41,586 nucleotides of DNA from an uncultured Collinsella sp. (GCA_937934355.1 CALGZY010000306.1:1-41586), one strand, 5' to 3'. Shown: positions 23,618 through 34,249, numbered from the stretch's first letter. The notes: a model not told the origin generated them from the letters alone. Translations and numbers: made by a program.

Positions 23618-23780
23618 CGAGGTGAGATATCAGTCTTCGTCAACCCGCAGGATAGCAGGGTTTTCGCTTGGGTTAGTCAAACGTTTTAGCGTTAATAAAA
23701 CCCGAAACCAGCAGGCAATCATGGCGAAATAAATGGTTGAAAATCGCGCAATCATGTATATCAGTTGTTTAGGCTCGTGT
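23618..23780 (-). promoter_or_regulatory. Intergenic stretch uvrC to importer, with candidate promoter and operator
   Basis: No gene. AAACGTTT (23679-23686) lies in the minus-strand stretch CTAAAACGTTTGACT and shares TAAAACGTTT with the palindrome upstream of gap. TTGACT beside it is a possible -35 with a weak TGCTAT -10 seventeen bases on. No clear uvrC terminator was seen. Confidence 0.35.
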
Positions 23781-25727
23781 TTAGCTATCGGAATGGCCAG
23801 CCGCCGCCTCGGCGCGCTCGGCATTCCATGCAACGAGCGCCTCGTGGACCGCCTTGGCAACATCGGCAGGTATGCCGCGAACTTTCGCGATCTCTTGCTC
23901 GCTCGCCGCGCGCAAACGCTTCATCGAGCCAAAATGGCGCATAAGGGCACGTTTTCTGGTGGGTCCCACGCCTGGAACGTCATCGAGCACCGAAACCGTC
24001 ATGGCTTTATCGCGCAACTCACGGTGGAACGTGATGGCAAATCGGTGGGACTCATCGCGTACCTGTTTAATTAGATAGAGCGAAGCAGACCCGGTCGGCA
24101 GCACGACAGGAGTCTCGTCCCAAGGCACAAAAACTTCCTCGTCGGCCTTCGCCAAGCCACAAACTGGTATATCGAGCCCAAGAGCCTCAAGTTGCTTGAT
24201 CGCAGCGGTCAATTGCGGCTTACCGCCATCGACAACGAGCAAATCGGGGCGCGAGCCAAAGCGCTCGTCGGCCATGCGCTCGGGAGCATAGCGTCGTCCC
24301 AAAACCTCGGACATCGACACGAAGTCGTTTGCCTCGTCCAATTCGGCCTGAATTTTAAAACGACGGTACTGGCTCTTGTCGGCGCGCCCGTTGGTAAACA
24401 CCACCATCGAGGCGACCGTAAAGGTGCCATGCAGTGTAGAGATATCGAAGCACTCGATACGCAACGGCGGCGATGGCAGCGCCAACGCACTTTCGAGCTC
24501 CAGGAGCGCTTGATTGGTGCGGTCGTCAGCGTACCCCGTTCGCATCATGTAGCGCATGAGGGCATGGCGCGCATTTTTGGATGCCATATCGAGCAGACGG
24601 TGCTTTTCGCCACGCTGCGGCCTATGGAGATGGCAGGAACGCTCACGCTTGCCCGCAAGCCACTCCCCCAGCGCCTCCGCATCCTCAAGCTCGACGGAAA
24701 GGTTGACCTCAGCTGGAATATCAGCCGTCTCGTCGTAATAGCGCTTAAGAAAGCCCGACTGGAGCTCTTCCTCGTCAACATCAAGACCCTTGTCGAGAAT
24801 GAACTCGCAGGTGCGAACTGTTCGGCCCTCGCGAACGACGAAGACGCAAGCGGCGGAGATGGTCTCCTCGCGATAGAACCCGATGACATCGATATCGACA
24901 CTGGAGGGAAAAACGACTTGCTGACGATCGTCCAGACCCCTGATGACCTCCAAACGACGTTTGACGCGTGCCGCGCGCTCAAAGTCGAGCGCCTCGGCGG
25001 CATCCGTCATCTCGGAGGTCAGCTCATCGACGACATCCTTGCGATGGCCCGACAAAAAGCGCTCGACACGCTTGACGTTCTTGGCATAGTCTGCCGGGGA
25101 AATCGCGCCGACACACGCACCCGGGCCGCGCCCGACATGGTAGTCAAAGCAGGGACGCCCGTTTTGTGCGCAAATCATATTGACGATGTCTTCCTCGCCC
25201 TTGTGGGACTCGATGGTACGGCGACAACGACGCCACTCCGCACAGGATGCAGAGCAGATGGGGATAACCTTGCGCAGCGTATCTATCGTCTCACGTGCCG
25301 CACGGCTATCGGTATAGGGTCCAAAATAGCGCGTTCCCGGCTTATGACGCTCACGCGTATATTTGATAGCGGGATACAGGTCGCCCTTTGTAATGGCGAT
25401 AAAGGGGTAGCTCTTGTCATCCTTGAGGTCGACGTTAAAGTACGGATGGTACTGACCAATCAAATTGCGCTCGAGCACCAACGCCTCATGCTCGGTTTCG
25501 ACAACGATGTAGTCAAAGCTCGCCACCAGCTGCATCATCAGCGGGATCTTTTGACGCTCATCCTGCAGTGTCACGTATTGACGCATGCGGGCGCGCAGGT
25601 TTTTCGCCTTGCCCACGTAGATGACATCGCCCTTGGCATCCTTCCAAAGGTAGCATCCGGGCTGTGTGGGAACGCGCGAAACCTGCTCGGCAAGCGTTGG
25701 TATGTTGTCGTGACCGGCCACGCGCAC
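23781..25727 (-). CDS. uvrC: Excinuclease ABC subunit C
   Basis: 648 residues. GIY-YIG nuclease at the N-terminus (PGCYLWKDAKGDVIYVGKAKN, seen here as GCYLW, then IYVGKAKN). A Cys-rich insert follows (Cys158, 162, 168, 186, 193, 205), then a UVR motif (AEALDFERAARVKRRLEVI region), the RNase H-like nuclease domain (ECFDISTLHG, VDGGKPQL) and helix-hairpin-helix repeats (DDVPGVGPTRKRAL). It makes both cuts in nucleotide excision repair. The GTG start at 25727 adjoins the murJ stop. Confidence 0.96.
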   Translation of the reverse strand: MRVAGHDNIPTLAEQVSRVPTQPGCYLWKDAKGDVIYVGKAKNLRARMRQYVTLQDERQKIPLMMQLVASFDYIVVETEHEALVLERNLIGQYHPYFNVDLKDDKSYPFIAITKGDLYPAIKYTRERHKPGTRYFGPYTDSRAARETIDTLRKVIPICSASCAEWRRCRRTIESHKGEEDIVNMICAQNGRPCFDYHVGRGPGACVGAISPADYAKNVKRVERFLSGHRKDVVDELTSEMTDAAEALDFERAARVKRRLEVIRGLDDRQQVVFPSSVDIDVIGFYREETISAACVFVVREGRTVRTCEFILDKGLDVDEEELQSGFLKRYYDETADIPAEVNLSVELEDAEALGEWLAGKRERSCHLHRPQRGEKHRLLDMASKNARHALMRYMMRTGYADDRTNQALLELESALALPSPPLRIECFDISTLHGTFTVASMVVFTNGRADKSQYRRFKIQAELDEANDFVSMSEVLGRRYAPERMADERFGSRPDLLVVDGGKPQLTAAIKQLEALGLDIPVCGLAKADEEVFVPWDETPVVLPTGSASLYLIKQVRDESHRFAITFHRELRDKAMTVSVLDDVPGVGPTRKRALMRHFGSMKRLRAASEQEIAKVRGIPADVAKAVHEALVAWNAERAEAAAGHSDS

Positions 25728-27410
25728 CTACTTGCGACGAAGCAGCGCCGAGACCTCGGGCATCTTAAGGACGACGGCAAGGCCAAAGGTAACAACAAGC
25801 GAGGCGACACCCGCAACGCAAACGTAGCCAAGAGTAATCAGAATCGAGCCGCCAAGTGCCCCGACAAAGTGTTCAAGCGCCCACATGACGCCGGCGCCTG
25901 CGGCAGCACCTAGGCCACCGAGCAAAAGGCCAAAGAAACCGCCATGTAGGATAGATTTGACCTGAAGGCCACGCAGGCGACGACGCAGCCACCACAGCGA
26001 ACAGCCGACCAAGATCACGTAGTCGACGACATACGAAAGCGCGATTGCCGGCATACCGAAGCCCAGCACAACGCCAAACAGCAGAACCGAGCCGGCCTGG
26101 CCGATGGCGGAATACAGGCAATAGCGGCTATAGGGCTTCATGTCGAGCAAGGCAGAGAAGCTCTTCTGCATCAACACGACCACGCCGTAGAGCGGCAGCG
26201 AGAGCGCCAGGTAGACAAGGTACTCGGACACCAGCGCCACGCCGGATTCATCGAACTTGCCAGCACAGTAGATCATATTGAGCGGACGTGCGAAGACAAT
26301 CAGGTACAGTGCGAACGGAATCAGGAAGAACAGCATCTGGGCGACGCCACGCGAAATGCCCGTGCGAACGCTGTCGTAATCCTTCTCCTGTGCGTCATGA
26401 GAGAGCTCGGTATAGAGCGCCGTCGAAAGCGAGGCGGCAATCAGCGCGTAGGGCAGCGTGTACCACAGGCGCGCATAGGCGATGACGGAAGGACCCGTCT
26501 CGGGCTGGACCACCAGCGCGGCAGCGTTGGTGATAGAAGTCGAGACAAACATGCACACCGTGGCGAGCAGCGTCGGGATACCGAGCGCAATCGTCTGGCG
26601 CAGCGCGGGGTCCTTAAAGTCGATATGGATATGGGGATGCACGCCGTGCTTGCCAAGCGCGGGAATCTGACATGCCATCTGAACAAAGACACCGAGGGTC
26701 GTACCGGCCGCAATCAAGATGATGCCGGCACGTTCGCCAAACTGTGCGGACACGGGCGCAAAACCCATAAAGCTCGCAATGACGATCACATTGTTGAGGA
26801 CCGGGGCAAACGTCGACCAGAAGTAGTCGCGGTGTGCGTTGAGAACGCCCGAGAACACCGAGCCCAAACCATAAAACAGAATCTGGATGGCAAAGAAACG
26901 GAACATGAACGCAGCGGTATCCATGCTGCCGCCGTCACCCGAAAGGAACGATTGCGTCCAGATAAAGCCCGGGGCGAACACGGTCCCCAGCAACGAAATG
27001 CCACCCAGCACCAAAAGCAGAATGCCGAGCAGGTTGCCCACGTACTCGTTCGAGGCCTCGCGACCCTGCTCACGCCTCACGCCCATGTACACGGGCAAAA
27101 ACGCCGTCACGAGCATGCCGCCCATCACGAGTTCGTAGAGCATATTGGGCAGGTTGTTGGCGACCTGATAGGAGGACGAGAGTAGCGACATGCCGATAGC
27201 GGCCGCCATTGCCCACGTGCGGATAAAACCGGTGACGCGAGACACGATGGTCAGGATGGTCATAAGCCCGGCGGAACGACCAACCGTGGAGTAGTCCGAC
27301 GAGCCCATGTCGTCAGTGTCATCTCGCGACGAAGAAGCTTCGGATGAGGGTGTCTGAGGCGCAGATTCTTTTGCAAAATGAGCTCCGCGCTTCAATTCTT
27401 CCTGCGGCAT
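25728..27410 (-). CDS. murJ: Lipid II flippase MurJ
   Basis: 560 residues of the MurJ/MviN family with about 14 membrane helices. A disordered, Ser/Asp-rich cytoplasmic leader (1-38) precedes the first helix. Family features include GFIRTWAMAAAIG, the NNLPNMLYELVMGG region and basic and charged residues in the central cavity helices. It moves lipid-linked peptidoglycan precursor across the membrane. It starts 3 bp after ybaK with its ribosome site (GAGGA) inside that gene, and its stop adjoins uvrC, so ybaK-murJ-uvrC form one operon. Confidence 0.93.
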   Translation of the reverse strand: MPQEELKRGAHFAKESAPQTPSSEASSSRDDTDDMGSSDYSTVGRSAGLMTILTIVSRVTGFIRTWAMAAAIGMSLLSSSYQVANNLPNMLYELVMGGMLVTAFLPVYMGVRREQGREASNEYVGNLLGILLLVLGGISLLGTVFAPGFIWTQSFLSGDGGSMDTAAFMFRFFAIQILFYGLGSVFSGVLNAHRDYFWSTFAPVLNNVIVIASFMGFAPVSAQFGERAGIILIAAGTTLGVFVQMACQIPALGKHGVHPHIHIDFKDPALRQTIALGIPTLLATVCMFVSTSITNAAALVVQPETGPSVIAYARLWYTLPYALIAASLSTALYTELSHDAQEKDYDSVRTGISRGVAQMLFFLIPFALYLIVFARPLNMIYCAGKFDESGVALVSEYLVYLALSLPLYGVVVLMQKSFSALLDMKPYSRYCLYSAIGQAGSVLLFGVVLGFGMPAIALSYVVDYVILVGCSLWWLRRRLRGLQVKSILHGGFFGLLLGGLGAAAGAGVMWALEHFVGALGGSILITLGYVCVAGVASLVVTFGLAVVLKMPEVSALLRRK

Positions 27411-27413
27411 CGC

Positions 27414-27914
27414 TCAGTCCTCTCTCGTAATCGCGGCAACCGTCGCCCCGCAAAATGCAATTAAATCATCGGGTGCAAGCTCGAGCTGATAACCACGCTT
27501 GCCTCCCGAAATAAAAATGGTATCCCAAAGGACACATGTCTCATCAATGAGCGTCCGGTAGCGTTTTTTCATACCGACCGCGCTGCAGCCGCCGCGAACG
27601 TAGCCAGTCGCCGCAAGCAAATCCTTCACATGCATCATGGCCAAGGACTTCTCCCCCGCGGCACGCGCGGCGGACTTTAGATCGAGCTCGTCGGCAACAG
27701 GGATACAGCACACGACATAGTCGTTGGACGGTGTCACGCAGACCAAAGTCTTAAATCCTTGACCGGGCTCCTCGCCAAGCTGCTCCGAAATCGCGACACC
27801 CAGGCCCACCGACTCATCACCATCGTCTTCGTACGTATGTAGAACATAGGAAATGCCGGCGCTTTCCAGCTCGCGCATCGCATTGGTTTTTGGCGTCTTT
27901 ACAGCCTTTGCCAT
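27414..27914 (-). CDS. ybaK: Cys-tRNA(Pro)/Cys-tRNA(Cys) deacylase YbaK/EbsC
   Basis: 166 residues of the YbaK editing-domain family: LVCVTPSNDYVVCCIPV, KSLAMMHVKDLLAATGYVRGGCSAVGMKK (seen as MMHVKDLL then GYVRGGCSAVG) and the ending TIFISGGKRGYQLELAPDDLI. It hydrolyses Cys mischarged on tRNA(Pro). The start at 27914 follows AAAGGAT; a 32-codon upstream extension is not conserved. It is first in an operon with murJ and uvrC. Confidence 0.92.
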   Translation of the reverse strand: MAKAVKTPKTNAMRELESAGISYVLHTYEDDGDESVGLGVAISEQLGEEPGQGFKTLVCVTPSNDYVVCCIPVADELDLKSAARAAGEKSLAMMHVKDLLAATGYVRGGCSAVGMKKRYRTLIDETCVLWDTIFISGGKRGYQLELAPDDLIAFCGATVAAITRED

Positions 27915-27995
27915 GACATATCCTTTCCCTCGCATTCGGACGCAAGGATTAAGTATATGTCCAATTCGGCTGCATACGTCACTTCGGCACAGCAA

Positions 27996-28026
27996 GCGCC
28001 ATCGAATCACAAGGAGTCGATGGCGC
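27996..28026 (-). terminator. Hairpin downstream of uvrA
   Basis: Perfect 10-bp stem GCGCCATCGA (27996-28005) / TCGATGGCGC (28017-28026), 20 bp after the uvrA stop on the minus strand. The T tract is poor, so it may terminate weakly or stabilise the 3' end. Confidence 0.5.
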
Positions 28027-28046
28027 CCATAAACTGAATCGCCTAT

Positions 28047-30926
28047 TTATTGAGCATCAAGTTGAGCCTGACGCTCCCGGTCACGCCTGAGCAACGGCGC
28101 CAAAAACTTGCCCGTATAACTCTGCGGACAGTCCGCAACCTGCTCCGGTGTGCCCGAAACCACGACGGTTCCGCCGCCGTTACCGCCCTCGGGACCCATA
28201 TCGATCAGGCGGTCGGCAACCTTGATGACATCAAGGTTGTGCTCAATCACCAGCACCGTGTTGCCCGCATCGACCAAACGCTGCAGCACATCGAGCAGCT
28301 GGCGGACGTCCTCAAAATGAAGACCGGTCGTCGGCTCGTCCAAAATATAGAACGTCTTGCCCGTCTGGCGTCGATGAAGCTCCTTGGCGAGCTTCACGCG
28401 CTGCGCCTCGCCGCCCGAGAGCGTCGTGGCGGGCTGGCCCAGGCTCACGTAGCCTAAGCCTACATCGTACAGCGTCTGGAGCTTGCGCTTAATCTGCGGG
28501 ATATTCCCAAAGAAGGCCAGCGCCTCGGTGACGCTCATGTCGAGCACGTCCGAGATGGTCTTGCCACGGTAGGTGACCTCGAGTGTCTCGCGGTTGTAGC
28601 GTTTACCGCCGCAAACTTCGCAGGGGACGTAGATATCGGGAAGGAAGTGCATCTCGATCTTGATCTGCCCGTCGCCCTTGCACGCCTCACAGCGCCCGCC
28701 ACTCACATTAAAGGAGAAACGACCCGGCGAGTAGCCGCGCGCCTTCGACTCCGGCGTACTCGCAAACAGTGCGCGAAGATCATCCCACAGGCCGATATAG
28801 GTAGCAGGGTTGGAACGCGGCGTACGGCCAATCGGCGACTGGTCGATATCGATAACCTTATCGATACACTCAATGCCCTCGATTTTCTTATACGGACTCA
28901 CAGGGCGCGTCGAGCGGTGAATGGCATTCGTAAGGGCAGGCGCAATGGTGTCGGTAACCAGGGAGCTCTTGCCCGATCCCGACACGCCGGTAACAACCGT
29001 AAGCGTACCAAACTCGATCTTGGCAGTAACGTTTTTGAGGTTGTTGGCTCGAGCGCCCGTAATTTTAAGGCAGCCGCGACCGGGCTTGCGCCGTTCATCA
29101 GGCACCCGAATCATTCGTTTGCCGGTCAGGTAAGCGCCCGTCATCGACTCAGGACACGCCATGATATCAGCAGGCGTTCCCGCCGCGACTACGTGCCCGC
29201 CGTTGACACCGGCGCCGGGCCCCATGTCGATCACGTAGTCGGCGGCACGGATTGTATCCTCGTCGTGTTCGACAACGATAACGGTATTGCCGATATCGCG
29301 CAGGCGCTCGAGCGTCTTAATCAGGCGCTCGTTGTCACGCTGATGAAGACCGATCGAGGGCTCGTCCAGAATATAGAGCACGCCCATGAGACCCGCGCCG
29401 ATCTGCGTTGCCAGTCGAATACGCTGCGCCTCGCCACCGGAAAGCGTCGCCGAGGCACGATCGAGCGTCAGATAGTCGAGTCCAACATCGACCAGAAAAC
29501 GCAAGCGCTCCAGGATTTCCTTGACGATACGGCCGCCGATAAACTGTTGGCGCTCGGTGAGTTCCAGGCCCTCAAAAAACTCGAGCGATTCACGGCACGA
29601 CAGGCAACAAACCTCGTAAATGGACTTGCCGCCCACGGTGACGGCAAGCATCTCGGGACGCAGGCGAGCACCGTGACAGCTCGAGCACGGCTCCTCGCGA
29701 ATGTACTTCTCCAGGCGCGCCTTGGTGTTCTCGTTCGTCGTCTCGGTATAGCGTTCGTACAGGATGTTGCGAACGCCCGAAAACTTGGTATCCCACTGGC
29801 TGCGACGCCCATCGAGCTTTTGATAGTCGACCGAAATCTTCGTGTCGCCCATGCCATCCAAAAACGCACGACGCACGCGAGGGGGCAAGTCCCCCCACGG
29901 CGTATCGGCGCTCACCTTAAAGTGTTTGCAGACCGCAGCAAAAATCTGCGGATAGTAGTTCGAATTGCCAAACAGGCTACCAAAGACTCCGTCGGCAATG
30001 GACTTCGAGGGATCCTCAATCAGCGCCTCGGCATCAACGGTTTTCTTAAAGCCCAGGCCGTCGCACTCAGGACATGCGCCATAGGGAGCGTTGAACGAAA
30101 AGTCGCGGGGTTGTAGGTCGTCGATGGAGTGCCCGTGCTCCGGGCATGCCAGAGCCAACGAATACTCCAGTAGCTCGCCCTCGGTCCCCTCGGGAGCATC
30201 GCGATCGGGCAGCATGTATACGTTCACATTACCGTGCGCCAAGGCAGTCGCCTGTTCAACAGACTCGGCGATACGGCCCAGAGAATTCTCACGGATCACG
30301 ATGCGGTCGACTACGACCTCGATATCGTGTTTGAACTTCTTGTCCAGATCGATCGGATCATCGAGCGAGCGCACTTCGCCGTCGACACGCACGCGGCTAA
30401 AGCCCTCGGCGCGAAGGTCCTCAAACAGTTTGGTGTACTCGCCTTTTCGCCCGCGCACCACCGGTGCCAGCACAAACGCGCGGCGACCCTCCCCCGACGC
30501 CAAGACTTTGTCGGCAACCTGGTCGGTCGTCTGGCGCTCAATGACGCGGCCGCATTCGGGACAGTGCGGGGTGCCCACACGGGCGAACAGCAGGCGCAGA
30601 TAGTCATAAATCTCGGTTACGGTGCCAACCGTCGAGCGAGGGTTTTTAGACGTCGTCTTTTGGTCGATCGACACCGCCGGCGAAAGGCCGTCGATTGAAT
30701 CCAAGTCGGGTTTGTCCATCTGGCCCAAGAACTGGCGCGCATAGCTCGAAAGACTCTCGACGTATCGACGCTGGCCCTCGGCATAGATAGTGTCAAATGC
30801 CAGCGAACTCTTGCCCGAGCCAGAAAGACCGGTAATGACCACGAGTTGGTCACGCGGAATGGAAACATCGATATCACGGAGGTTGTGCTCACGAGCGCCG
30901 CGAATAACGATAGAAGAATCAGACAT
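28047..30926 (-). CDS. uvrA: Excinuclease ABC subunit A
   Basis: 959 residues, the standard length. Two ABC ATPase modules: Walker A GLSGSGKS (33-40) and GVSGSGKS in the second half, signatures TLSGGEAQR (twice), and the Zn-finger Cys pairs ([32 protein letters not shown]). It recognises DNA lesions and loads UvrB. The start at 30926 follows AAGGAG; longer readings lack a site. It faces away from the LtaS-like gene across a 193-bp gap. Confidence 0.97.
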   Translation of the reverse strand: MSDSSIVIRGAREHNLRDIDVSIPRDQLVVITGLSGSGKSSLAFDTIYAEGQRRYVESLSSYARQFLGQMDKPDLDSIDGLSPAVSIDQKTTSKNPRSTVGTVTEIYDYLRLLFARVGTPHCPECGRVIERQTTDQVADKVLASGEGRRAFVLAPVVRGRKGEYTKLFEDLRAEGFSRVRVDGEVRSLDDPIDLDKKFKHDIEVVVDRIVIRENSLGRIAESVEQATALAHGNVNVYMLPDRDAPEGTEGELLEYSLALACPEHGHSIDDLQPRDFSFNAPYGACPECDGLGFKKTVDAEALIEDPSKSIADGVFGSLFGNSNYYPQIFAAVCKHFKVSADTPWGDLPPRVRRAFLDGMGDTKISVDYQKLDGRRSQWDTKFSGVRNILYERYTETTNENTKARLEKYIREEPCSSCHGARLRPEMLAVTVGGKSIYEVCCLSCRESLEFFEGLELTERQQFIGGRIVKEILERLRFLVDVGLDYLTLDRASATLSGGEAQRIRLATQIGAGLMGVLYILDEPSIGLHQRDNERLIKTLERLRDIGNTVIVVEHDEDTIRAADYVIDMGPGAGVNGGHVVAAGTPADIMACPESMTGAYLTGKRMIRVPDERRKPGRGCLKITGARANNLKNVTAKIEFGTLTVVTGVSGSGKSSLVTDTIAPALTNAIHRSTRPVSPYKKIEGIECIDKVIDIDQSPIGRTPRSNPATYIGLWDDLRALFASTPESKARGYSPGRFSFNVSGGRCEACKGDGQIKIEMHFLPDIYVPCEVCGGKRYNRETLEVTYRGKTISDVLDMSVTEALAFFGNIPQIKRKLQTLYDVGLGYVSLGQPATTLSGGEAQRVKLAKELHRRQTGKTFYILDEPTTGLHFEDVRQLLDVLQRLVDAGNTVLVIEHNLDVIKVADRLIDMGPEGGNGGGTVVVSGTPEQVADCPQSYTGKFLAPLLRRDRERQAQLDAQ

Positions 30927-31069
30927 GGAAGCTCCTTGCCTCCTATTGCATCGAATCATACTGTCGATGAGTTTAGCGCACTCGACGCGCACAGATGTTC
31001 GTAATACAAGATTCGCAGACCTTTAGCTTTGCGTATCGGGTGCTTTGTTTCTCGAAATGCCGTGGAAAG

Positions 31070-31107
31070 GTTACAGTAATCTACTACTGAACTTAATTTG
31101 CTGTAAC
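31070..31107 (+). other. Inverted repeat in the leader of the LtaS-like gene
   Basis: GTTACAG (31070-31076) and CTGTAAC (31101-31107). The second arm ends at the ribosome site (AGAGGAA), so folding could hide or expose it. The gap upstream to uvrA holds no other clear signal. Confidence 0.35.
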
Positions 31108-31119
31108 AGAGGAACGTCC

Positions 31120-33273
31120 ATGACCGAAGATATCCCCCTTGAAATCACTTCGAGCGACATGGCCAATCTGCCCATATTCATCGCCGTCCTTATCGTGGCC
31201 ACCGTCGTCGTGCGCGTGTATTTTTCAATCAAACACAATGAAAAGCCGCCCATTGCCCGCGTCTTTTGGTGCGCGACGCTCCTCATCCCGCTCGGCATGG
31301 TAGCTGCATGGATTACGAATCAATTGCTCGTAAATGAGGACAATTCCCTATGGGTCCTTTCTTATTCGGCGCTCGGTGCTACCGCCGTCATACTTCTTGT
31401 CGAGCCCTTGGTTTCGGGACTTATCGACCAAACCGATCTTGCGACGGGAACGGTTGCCTGTATTTGCCGTGACATCCTTGTCATCGCCGCTGTTTCAGCG
31501 CTCTCGTTCGTTTCACTCGAAATTGCCTGTAACGAAACGTTCTATCGCATTCCCGCCAACTCATTCGGGTTTTCCGTCGGGCTGCTCGCGACGGTTCTGC
31601 TCTCCCTTTATTTGCTGGGACAGCGTCATGGAGGCGTCATGGCCCTCGTGCCCGTCGCCTGTTGCATCCTTGGCATTGCCGAGCACTTCGTCATAACGTT
31701 TAAAGGCGAGGCCATCCTGCCAAGCGATATCTTGGCCCTTGGCACCGCAATGGAAGTGAGCGAGGGATACGAGTTTACCTTTACCGCCGGAATCGTAACC
31801 TCTCTAGCCCTGCTGGAGATTTCCCTGGGGCTTCTTTCGCTTATCCGACCGAGAAAGCTCCGTACGCCCACCCATGTCTTCCCCGCAATCGCCGCTAACC
31901 TCTGCGCTTTTCTGCTAGTGACCGTTGTGGGGCTCTCGGGCTTTTCCAGCATCGACTTGGAGCAGGCGCTGAATTTTGGATTTGACCGTTGGCAGCCCAT
32001 CACCACGTATGCGTCTCAGGGTTTTATCACTTCGTTCACCGAAATGGTCAACGAGTTGCCCATTGAGAAGCCCGAAGACTATACGCCCGATGAGGCGCAG
32101 AGCATCGAGCAGGAGCTCGCCGCCACCTACGACAGCACGTATGGCTCGAGCGAGCAGCGCGCGGCGGCTGTTGCCCAGTTCAATGAAATCAAGCCGACGA
32201 TTGTTGCCGTCATGAACGAGAGTTTTAGCGACCTTTCGTGCTTTGAGCAGCTCCAGGCGGCCGGGTACACCGGCCCCGCATTCTACAACTCGCTTCCCGA
32301 CACGCTTGTTCGCGGCACCATGCTCGCTTCGGTCACCGGTGGCGGAACGGCGAACTCCGAATTCGAATTTTTGACCGGAGCGACAACGGCCTTTGTCGGA
32401 TTAGGCAAGATCCCCTATCAGCTGTATCAGATGAATGGCGTCAACAGCCTGGCAAAGGACCTTAAAGAGCTTGGGTATACCGCCACCGCTATGCACCCGC
32501 AAAACCCCGTCAACTACCATCGAGATAAAATCTATCAGCAGCTGGGCTTTGGAGACTTTCTTTCAATCGGCGATTTCGAAGGTGCGCCCTGTTACCATGC
32601 CGGCGTATGCGACTACGCCACCTACGACAAGATACTCGACCTGCTTAGAACCAACGAAGCGCCGCAGTTCATCTTTGACGTCACGATGCAAAATCACGGC
32701 GGCTACGACTATGGCACCGTTCCCGCCGAGGAGCTGACAAACTATTGGGTCGAGGGAGCCAGCGAGGGTGCCAATAGCGCGCTCAACACCTATCTTACCT
32801 GCATCAACGCATCCGACCGGGACCTCGAGTACTTTATCAACGAGCTCCGCAATATCGGCAGACCGGTTGTCCTTGTCTTTTTTGGCGACCATCAGCCGAG
32901 CGCCGCAACGACTCTCAACGACGAGCTGTACCCTCAGGAAGATACGGCAAGCCACGCTTTCCGTATCTATCAGTCGACATATTTTGTCTGGGCTAACTAT
33001 GAAATCGCCGGCAATACCGAGCTCAACGTCTACGACACCGTCGGGGCAAACGAGATTGCAGCCATTACCCTTAATAAGATCGGCGCCCCGCTCACCGACT
33101 ATCAAAAGGCTCTGCTTGCAACAAGGTCAGATGTGCCCACCATCAATGTCGCCGGCTACCTTGGTGCCGACGGGCTGCGCTACGACTTGGAATCTGAAGA
33201 CAGCCCATACGCCTCGACGATCGACAAGCTGCAGCGCATGCAATACCTCGAGTTCGCTAGCAAAGTTCAGTAA
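31120..33273 (+). CDS. LtaS-family sulfatase-like membrane phosphotransferase
   Basis: 717 residues. Five or more membrane helices occupy about residues 1-290, then an extracellular alkaline-phosphatase/sulfatase domain. Visible are AVMNESFSDL (metal site), the nucleophile Thr410 in GGGTANSEFEFLTG, and FFGDHQPSA near the end. It resembles lipoteichoic acid synthase and other phosphoglycerol transferases that build surface polymers; the exact product cannot be told. The start at 31120 follows AGAGGAA. It is a single gene between uvrA (divergent) and mrp. Confidence 0.88.
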   Translation: MTEDIPLEITSSDMANLPIFIAVLIVATVVVRVYFSIKHNEKPPIARVFWCATLLIPLGMVAAWITNQLLVNEDNSLWVLSYSALGATAVILLVEPLVSGLIDQTDLATGTVACICRDILVIAAVSALSFVSLEIACNETFYRIPANSFGFSVGLLATVLLSLYLLGQRHGGVMALVPVACCILGIAEHFVITFKGEAILPSDILALGTAMEVSEGYEFTFTAGIVTSLALLEISLGLLSLIRPRKLRTPTHVFPAIAANLCAFLLVTVVGLSGFSSIDLEQALNFGFDRWQPITTYASQGFITSFTEMVNELPIEKPEDYTPDEAQSIEQELAATYDSTYGSSEQRAAAVAQFNEIKPTIVAVMNESFSDLSCFEQLQAAGYTGPAFYNSLPDTLVRGTMLASVTGGGTANSEFEFLTGATTAFVGLGKIPYQLYQMNGVNSLAKDLKELGYTATAMHPQNPVNYHRDKIYQQLGFGDFLSIGDFEGAPCYHAGVCDYATYDKILDLLRTNEAPQFIFDVTMQNHGGYDYGTVPAEELTNYWVEGASEGANSALNTYLTCINASDRDLEYFINELRNIGRPVVLVFFGDHQPSAATTLNDELYPQEDTASHAFRIYQSTYFVWANYEIAGNTELNVYDTVGANEIAAITLNKIGAPLTDYQKALLATRSDVPTINVAGYLGADGLRYDLESEDSPYASTIDKLQRMQYLEFASKVQ

Positions 33274-33333
33274 GCCCGCCCATTCGCTTGGACCCATCGT
33301 ATTGCAAGCACGCTCGGCCCAAATGCATCGTAA

Positions 33334-33363
33334 ATGACTCCCGCTCGCAAACGAGGGTACAAT
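33334..33363 (+). promoter_or_regulatory. Candidate promoter of mrp
   Basis: ATGACT (33334-33339), 18-bp spacer, TACAAT (33358-33363), 55 bp before the mrp start. A small GGGGC/GCCCC hairpin lies in the leader. Confidence 0.4.
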
Positions 33364-33418
33364 GACGCTCGTGTCACATCACGGGGCTCCGGCCCCAACA
33401 TATACAAAGGAGTCATAC

Positions 33419-34249
33419 ATGGGTTGCGAGCACGCACAGGCCGCCGGCGGACAAACGTCGCCGTCGCAATTTGAGGAGAACACGCTGTCCGAGGTCAAAC
33501 GCGTCATCGCCGTGCTTTCCGGCAAGGGCGGTGTCGGCAAGTCGTTTGTCACCGGTGCCATCGCCACCGAGCTTGCCCGTCACGGCCACAAGGTCGGCGT
33601 CCTCGATGCCGACATCACCGGTCCCTCTATCCCCAAGATGTTCGGTATGAGCGGACGCCACGTCCATGCCCTTGGCAACCTCATGCTGCCTGAAATCTCC
33701 GAGCACGGCGTCAAGGTCATGAGCTCCAACCTTCTGCTCCAAAACGAGACCGACCCCGTCCTTTGGCGCGGTCCGGTCATCGCAGGCGCCATCAGGCAGT
33801 TCTGGAGCGAGACCTCGTGGGGCCCCATCGACTACCTGCTGGTCGACATGCCTCCGGGAACAGGCGACGTCGCGCTCACCGTCTTCCAGTCACTGCCCGT
33901 CGACGGCATCGTCATCGTCACGAGCCCGCAGGATCTGGTCTCGATGATTGTCGCCAAGGCGGTCAACATGGCCGAGAAGATGAACGTCCCCATTCTGGGC
34001 ATCGTCGAGAACATGAGCTATATTGAGTGCCCCGACTGCGGCAAGAAGATCGAGGTCTTTGGCAAGAGCAAGCTCCCCGAGGTCGCAGAGCGCTATAACC
34101 TCGACATCTTGGGCACGCTTCCCATTAATCCGGCACTCGCCGAGGCCTGCGATAAGGGCGAGGTTGAGACCGCGCTGCCCGATGGCATGTTGCCCAAGGC
34201 AGTCTCTGCCGTCGAGGCTATTACCCCGCACGAGACCGACGAGGCCTAA
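33419..34249 (+). CDS. mrp: Mrp/NBP35-family iron-sulfur carrier ATPase
   Basis: 276 residues. Deviant Walker A GKGGVGKS (35-42), DADITGPSIPKMFG, DMPPGTGD and a C-terminal CPDCGKK with the paired Cys that bridge an Fe-S cluster across the dimer. It delivers Fe-S clusters to target proteins. The start at 33419 follows AAAGGAG; a longer reading overlaps the promoter. The flavoprotein gene begins at the base after its stop. Confidence 0.93.
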   Translation: MGCEHAQAAGGQTSPSQFEENTLSEVKRVIAVLSGKGGVGKSFVTGAIATELARHGHKVGVLDADITGPSIPKMFGMSGRHVHALGNLMLPEISEHGVKVMSSNLLLQNETDPVLWRGPVIAGAIRQFWSETSWGPIDYLLVDMPPGTGDVALTVFQSLPVDGIVIVTSPQDLVSMIVAKAVNMAEKMNVPILGIVENMSYIECPDCGKKIEVFGKSKLPEVAERYNLDILGTLPINPALAEACDKGEVETALPDGMLPKAVSAVEAITPHETDEA

